Source: an uncultured Rhodospirillaceae bacterium
Lineage (GTDB): Bacteria > Pseudomonadota > Alphaproteobacteria > RF32 > CAG-239
Length of the DNA stretch: 7,234 bases
NCBI GenBank assembly: GCA_900320035.1
Contig: ONQU01000061.1
Span: forward strand, 1 to 7,234
Direction: 5' to 3'
The notes below the pieces were generated by a model. It saw only the letters and a program-made list of their open reading frames with translations, searched no databases and was not told the origin of the DNA. This document shows, in pieces, positions 6,745 to 7,234 of the stretch; within the stretch, counting starts at the first letter, position 1; every line of letters begins with the position of its first letter. A program made the translations under genes and the position numbers.

Positions 6745-6763
6745 CCGCGCGACGTATTTTTTT
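6726..6763 (+). terminator. Intrinsic terminator of the unknown gene, overlapping its stop
   Basis: AAATACG (6726-6732) pairs with CGTATTT (6753-6759). After one C-A mismatch, the GC-rich inner arms CGCCGG and CCGCGCG pair with one bulged C. The loop is GTTAG at about 6740-6744, which contains the TAG stop codon. Seven T residues follow (6757-6763). A terminating ribosome would cover this hairpin. Confidence 0.85.
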
Positions 6764-6768
6764 ATATC

Positions 6769-6802
6769 CAAATGCCCCATACTTTAAAATATGGGGCATT
6801 TG
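6769..6802. repeat. Perfect 13-bp inverted repeat, possible second terminator
   Basis: CAAATGCCCCATA (6769-6781) pairs exactly with TATGGGGCATTTG (6790-6802) around an 8-base loop. It lies between two convergent genes, where a terminator is expected. On the plus strand the hairpin is followed by TCATTTTA, a poor U tract. On the minus strand it is followed by GATATAAAAAAA, with no U tract. It may back up the terminator at 6726-6763, stop the autotransporter transcript, or protect an RNA 3' end. Confidence 0.7.
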
Positions 6803-6823
6803 TCATTTTAGGTTATTCAACAA

Positions 6824-7234
6824 CTAAAATTTATACTTAGCATTGACTAAACCTGTATGATCTTGATAGTCTTTACGGAATTTACCTTCGTAACCGAGCG
6901 ATAAATCAACATTATCATTCAGCTCGGCGGTAACACCGGCTCCAACTTCCATTCCATAGCGATTCAAGGCTTTACCTTCAATTTCATAACCTGCGCCGTT
7001 GATCATCGTAACAGTGGTCTTAGAGTTATCATGTGAGATATCATAAGTTACCGCCGCACGTAATTCCGGCATCAAGCTAACACCATTATCCAGTGCATAG
7101 GTTTTTCTAAACTTAGCACCGATTACGCCTGTGACAATATCACTGTTTTCACTTTTAATACGCTCATCCATACTGCTGGTATATGCCTTATTTTTAATGT
7201 GAACATAGCGCAATCCGGCTTCCGGTGTTAAAAC
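6824..7234 (-). CDS. Autotransporter beta-barrel domain protein, C-terminal fragment
   Basis: The last 136 residues are visible and the frame stays open to the window edge, so the 5' part is missing. The first visible residues read VLTPEAGLRYVHIKNKAYT; the LTPEAGLRY-type stretch is typical of the autotransporter beta-domain (PF03797 type). Amphipathic strands of about 10 residues alternate with polar turns, such as VSLMPELRAAVTYDI, YGMEVGAGVTAEL and VDLSLGYEGKF. The protein ends in NAKYKF, and the terminal Phe after alternating residues is the usual signal for the BAM outer-membrane assembly machine. The barrel would sit in the outer membrane and export or display an N-terminal passenger that is outside the window. 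A TTG at 7213 is an internal Leu codon, not a start. What the passenger does cannot be said. Confidence 0.88.
   Translation of the reverse strand, partial: VLTPEAGLRYVHIKNKAYTSSMDERIKSENSDIVTGVIGAKFRKTYALDNGVSLMPELRAAVTYDISHDNSKTTVTMINGAGYEIEGKALNRYGMEVGAGVTAELNDNVDLSLGYEGKFRKDYQDHTGLVNAKYKF

Noticed and set aside
7203..7213. TTG at 7213 as the start of a short separate outer-membrane protein
   Set aside because: The frame continues upstream to the window edge with a typical autotransporter strand (LTPEAGLRY), so this is an internal Leu codon.

Overview
The window looks like an ordinary, gene-dense stretch of a chromosome from an AT-rich Gram-negative bacterium. The Gram-negative call rests on the end of an autotransporter beta-barrel ending in Phe and on a periplasmic phosphoethanolamine transferase. 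An uncultured host-associated alphaproteobacterium would fit, but that is a guess from general character, not from a marker gene. No phage, plasmid, insertion sequence or CRISPR signal is visible, and no non-coding gap exceeds 300 bases.

Layout. Left edge: a minus-strand tRNA-Ser(GCU), missing only its last 3' bases. Then three plus-strand genes: a 104-residue three-helix membrane protein of unknown role (218-532), a COG2509-type FAD-dependent dehydrogenase (585-2159), and a TIM-barrel protein resembling phosphoribosylanthranilate isomerase (2241-3008). They meet a minus-strand pair head-on at one shared hairpin (3007-3048). The pair is a phosphoethanolamine transferase (4041-5879) followed three bases later by mutY (3042-4037). 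A 178-base divergent region (5880-6057) separates this pair from a plus-strand gene of unknown function (6058-6744), which has a near-consensus promoter and a terminator whose loop holds its stop codon. A second perfect hairpin (6769-6802) follows, and the window ends inside the 3' part of a minus-strand autotransporter gene.

The genes do not form one pathway: they cover translation (tRNA-Ser), redox metabolism (FAD enzyme), oxidative DNA repair (MutY) and envelope modification or surface display. The only operon with direct support is the transferase-mutY pair. Three genes (218, 585, 5879) have clear Shine-Dalgarno sequences and three (2241, 4037, 6058) have weak or none.

I did not find a convincing new multi-gene system. 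The best leads are the PRAI-like protein, which keeps the isomerase catalytic Cys and Asp in a changed frame, and the unknown 228-residue protein, which seems to contain a diverged internal duplication.
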